This document shows, piece after piece, positions 61,504 to 64,000 of a DNA stretch of 64,000 nucleotides. Where the stretch lies: the NCBI GenBank assembly GCA_019112635.1, contig DXIX01000014.1, positions 39,661-103,660 of the forward strand, in the 5' to 3' direction. The notes under the pieces were generated by a model. It saw nothing but the letters and a program-made list of their open reading frames with translations, had not been told where the DNA came from and searched no databases. Both the position numbers and the translations under genes were made by a program. Every line of letters starts with the position of its first letter. The first letter of the stretch is position 1. Origin of the DNA: Candidatus Blautia intestinigallinarum. GTDB taxonomy: Bacteria; Bacillota; Clostridia; Lachnospirales; Lachnospiraceae.

Positions 61504-62892
61504 ATGGAAGCAAATTTGCCGAAAGATTTTATAACACGTATGCAGGAAATGCTCGGAGAGGAGTTTCCCCTTTTCCTGGAACATTACGAAAAGCCAAGGG
61601 AATATGGACTGCGGGTCAATACCCTGAAGATCTCCTGCGAGGAATTCGAATCTCTCTGTCCCTTTCCCATTGAGCGGATCCCCTGGGTACCCAACGGCTA
61701 CTTTTACCCTCCTGACGTACGGCCTTCCCTTCACCCCTACTATCAGGCAGGTCTGTACTATTTGCAGGAACCAAGTGCCATGACACCAGCAGCCTGCCTC
61801 CCGGTGCAGCCCGGGGATGCTGTCCTGGATCTCTGTGCCGCTCCAGGCGGAAAAGCCACAGAGCTCGCCGCATGTCTGAGAGGAGAAGGAATTCTGATCG
61901 CCAACGATATCAGCAGCTCCAGAGCCAAAGCCCTTCTGCGCAATCTGGAACTCTTCGGCGTATCCAACCTTGTCGTGACCAGTGAAAAACCGGAACGTCT
62001 GGCTGACCGTTTCCCGGAATTCTTTCACAAAATCCTCCTGGACGCCCCCTGCTCCGGCGAGGGGATGTTCCGAAAAGATGAGAATCTAATCAGGGATTGG
62101 TCCACAGAGAAATCGGACAAGCTGGCACAGATCCAAAGGGAGCTGATTCTGGACGCAGCCCGTATGCTCCGGCCGGGAGGACTGCTCTTATATTCCACTT
62201 GTACCTTTGCTCCGGCAGAGGATGAAGGGACCATCTCCTGGCTTTTGGAACATTGTCCGGAATTCTCCCTCCAGCCCCTTCCCTCTTACCCAGGATTCTC
62301 CCCGGGAGTTCCAAGATGGGGCAACGAAGATCCCAGCCTTTCCAGGTGCGTCCGTATCTGGCCTCATAAAATGCGGGGAGAGGGCCATTTTCTCGCACTC
62401 TTGAAAAAAGAAGGAGAATCCGTTCCCCTTTTCCAGCCGAAAAAAGGCAAAAAGAAAGGCCCGGATAAAGCATCCGCAGCCCTGTTGAACGAATTTTTCC
62501 AAAATGTGAAGATTCCTTTTGACCCCGGCCGGGTGGAAATCCGAAATGAGAAAGTCTACTATCTTCCTCCTGTGGATGTCTCCGCCCTGCGGGGACTCCA
62601 TTTTCTGAGAAACGGTCTGTATCTGGGTGATTTGAAAAAGAATCGTTTCGAGCCTTCCCAGCCTCTGGCTCTCTCCCTTGGAAGAAATGGTTTTACCTCT
62701 ATGATTCACCTGGATCCTGCGGATGACAGAATTTCCAAATATCTAAAAGGTGAGACCCTGAACCTTCAGGAGGAAGAAATCTCTTCCCCCAATGGATGGC
62801 AGCTAGTCTGCGCAGGGGACTTTCCACTGGGATGGGGAAAGCTGGTCGGACAGACCCTGAAAAACAAATATCCCTCCGGCTGGCGCATCTAA
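61504..62892 (+). CDS. RsmF/RsmB-type RNA cytosine-C5 methyltransferase (NOL1/NOP2/Sun)
   Basis: 462 aa from MEANLPKDFITRMQEML (61504, SD GAGAGGA); the track ORF adds 45 codons that include the promoter. SAM-binding VLDLCAAPGGKATELA and the two catalytic cysteines in DAPCSGEGMFRKD and LYSTCTFAPAEDE are present. The C-terminal ~150 residues match the RsmF-type accessory and PUA-like domains. It methylates a cytosine in rRNA, probably 16S. The last codons form the left arm of the terminator. Confidence 0.92.
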   Translation: MEANLPKDFITRMQEMLGEEFPLFLEHYEKPREYGLRVNTLKISCEEFESLCPFPIERIPWVPNGYFYPPDVRPSLHPYYQAGLYYLQEPSAMTPAACLPVQPGDAVLDLCAAPGGKATELAACLRGEGILIANDISSSRAKALLRNLELFGVSNLVVTSEKPERLADRFPEFFHKILLDAPCSGEGMFRKDENLIRDWSTEKSDKLAQIQRELILDAARMLRPGGLLLYSTCTFAPAEDEGTISWLLEHCPEFSLQPLPSYPGFSPGVPRWGNEDPSLSRCVRIWPHKMRGEGHFLALLKKEGESVPLFQPKKGKKKGPDKASAALLNEFFQNVKIPFDPGRVEIRNEKVYYLPPVDVSALRGLHFLRNGLYLGDLKKNRFEPSQPLALSLGRNGFTSMIHLDPADDRISKYLKGETLNLQEEEISSPNGWQLVCAGDFPLGWGKLVGQTLKNKYPSGWRI

Positions 62893-62910
62893 GCCAGCCA
62901 GAGGGTTTTT
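62872..62910 (+). terminator. Terminator overlapping the end of the methyltransferase gene
   Basis: CCCTCCGGCTGGC - GCATCTAA - GCCAGCCAGAGGG (one mismatch) followed by TTTTTC. The left arm encodes the last residues and the stop codon lies in the loop. It also lies just beyond the convergent panE gene. Confidence 0.88.
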
Positions 62911-62916
62911 CTTTTT

Positions 62917-63843
62917 TTACAGACTCAAAATTCCCTGGTTCTTCTCTTCCAAGGTCTGAATGATCTCCTGAATCATCCAGTTGCAGGGGGTCTCCACTCC
63001 CAATTTTCTTCCCATCTTCACCACAGCTCCGGCGAACATCTCAATCTCTGTCTTTCTCTTATGCTCCAGATCCTGCAAAGTGGAAGGCTTGCTGGCCGGA
63101 GGAAGGGTTTTACTCAGGGCAATCTGCTCCTGTGCCAGTTCCTTTGTGAGAGGAATTCCCTTCGCCTGGGCCACAGCCATCACTTCCTCCATCAGAGCGC
63201 TCTGAATTCTCAGTGCATGTTCACTTTTGTTGCAGGCTCCGTAAGGAAGGCCGAAAATTGCACAGGTCAGATTCGTCCCCACATTCAGCATGAACTTTAC
63301 CCAGATTCCCAGCTCCATGTTCTCCTCAATCACGTAAGGAAGGCCGCAGGCATCTAAAAGCTCCTTCACTGCCTCCACCCGTTCACTGAGAACTTTGTTC
63401 TCCTTTTCTCCAAAACGCAGGCTGCAGTCAGGATCATAGACAATGGAATCTCCTTTCTTTTCGGATGTAATTTTCATATAGGAGTACAGCACATGCTCCT
63501 CGCCGAAGACATCACAGAGAATCTCCTCATGCCCCACGCCGTTCATCACACAGAGAATCTGGGTGTCATCGCCCACAAATCCACGGATATCTTCCACTGC
63601 CTGGGCAAAACCAGCCTCCTTGACTGACATGACAATCAAATCCACCGGGTATGCTTCCTGGGGAGTGACAATGGGAAAATCATAAACCTCCCCGTTGATT
63701 TTCAGTCCTCTCTCCAGCCTTTTCTTTCTCTCTCCATCTGCAATCACACAGAATCCTTCTTCTCCCAGCTGCTGGGCGAAAGCCGGGGCAAAAAAGCCTC
63801 CCACCGCGCCCATGCCGATGACTGCCGCACTTCTGATCTTCAT
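62917..63843 (-). CDS. panE: 2-dehydropantoate 2-reductase family protein
   Basis: 308 aa. NADPH-binding VIGMGAVGGFFAPAF at the N-terminus, then SVKEAGFAQAV and CVMNGVGHEE, and the C-terminal catalytic-lysine region IWVKFMLNVGTN. The family reduces ketopantoate to pantoate for CoA synthesis. panB, panC and panD are not beside it, so a related 2-oxoacid substrate is possible. SD GGAGGA. Confidence 0.87.
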   Translation of the reverse strand: MKIRSAAVIGMGAVGGFFAPAFAQQLGEEGFCVIADGERKKRLERGLKINGEVYDFPIVTPQEAYPVDLIVMSVKEAGFAQAVEDIRGFVGDDTQILCVMNGVGHEEILCDVFGEEHVLYSYMKITSEKKGDSIVYDPDCSLRFGEKENKVLSERVEAVKELLDACGLPYVIEENMELGIWVKFMLNVGTNLTCAIFGLPYGACNKSEHALRIQSALMEEVMAVAQAKGIPLTKELAQEQIALSKTLPPASKPSTLQDLEHKRKTEIEMFAGAVVKMGRKLGVETPCNWMIQEIIQTLEEKNQGILSL

Positions 63844-64000
63844 TTTTTCGTTCCTCCATTTCGTTATCAGAGCGGTCTCGGAAACTCAATATAGCCCGTA
63901 TTTCCGCCCTTTTTTCTTGTTCTTCTTTTCTGTTGTCCTCCATATTTCGGAAAACATTTTTACTAAATTTTCAAATAACTATTGACATTTCCTCTGAATT
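63844..64000. other. Right-edge intergenic region
   Basis: 157 nt with no supported gene. The only signal is a TTGACA on the plus strand at 63982, which could be the -35 of a promoter whose -10 lies outside the window. Confidence 0.4.

Noticed and set aside
63982-63987. TTGACA at the right edge
   Set aside because: No -10 can be seen within the window, so a promoter cannot be called.

Overview
The window looks like a chromosomal segment of a spore-forming, moderately low-GC Firmicute, most likely a Lachnospiraceae member (Blautia/Dorea/Mediterraneibacter-like). The reasons are an intact spoIIA-sigF-spoVA block, a zinc-type S14, a type III glutamine synthetase, a B12-dependent ribonucleotide reductase, a valine T-box, an rpsD placed inside the alpha operon, and an unusually long L17. 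The family placement is inference from gene content and order; no rRNA or tRNA gene was seen.

Layout. 1-2 kb (+): end of a 2-hydroxyacyl-CoA dehydratase-type subunit and a second subunit fused to its ATPase activator. 2.1-6.9 kb (-): nrdJ, thrS, flavodoxin. 7.1-8.2 kb (-): a solitary CdaR/PucR-type regulator. 8.4-14.2 kb (-): lipid kinase, type III glutamine synthetase, MoxR-type AAA+ ATPase and VWA protein, closely spaced. 14.3-34.4 kb (-): the S10-spc-alpha ribosomal superoperon, with secY, adk, map, infA and rpoA. It starts at a strong promoter with a ~225-nt structured leader before rpsJ. It is broken between infA and rpmJ by a divergent cassette (LysR regulator / M20 amidohydrolase / 12-TM membrane protein) bounded by a bidirectional terminator and a new promoter. 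A 316-nt structured spacer lies before rpsM.

34.5-40.4 kb: a membrane protein with a long charged tail, a GNAT acetyltransferase (+), and the operon tcdA-murB-rapZ-whiA-crh-like (-), whose HPr-like last protein has Glu instead of His15. 40.5-45 kb (-): spoIIAA-spoIIAB-sigF-spoVAA-AB-AC-AD-AE with recognisable sigma-H-like and sigma-G-like promoters. 45.1-47.9 kb (-): folC, a 50-aa protein, and a zinc-ribbon/TPR membrane protein. 48-53.1 kb (-): valS with a T-box leader and, 17 bp downstream, an LtaS-type sulfatase. 53.2-58.8 kb (-): flippase, ABC ATPase and a 1200-aa FtsX-type permease with a large heptad-repeat insert. 58.9-59.1 kb (-): a spore DNA-binding SASP with a sigma-G-type promoter. 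59.2-61.3 kb (-): padR-DUF1700-DUF4097-pspC envelope module with an operator over its own -10. 61.5-64 kb: an RsmF-type RNA methyltransferase (+) and a ketopantoate reductase (-).

Many ORFs in the supplied track are N-terminally overextended; starts were corrected using Shine-Dalgarno position and family N-termini. rpmJ (37 codons, GTG start) was missing from the track. The most unusual items are the cassette splitting the translation operon, the highly structured rpsM leader, hairpin repeats inside the spc operon, the Crh-like Glu15 protein, and the glutamine synthetase / MoxR / VWA cluster.
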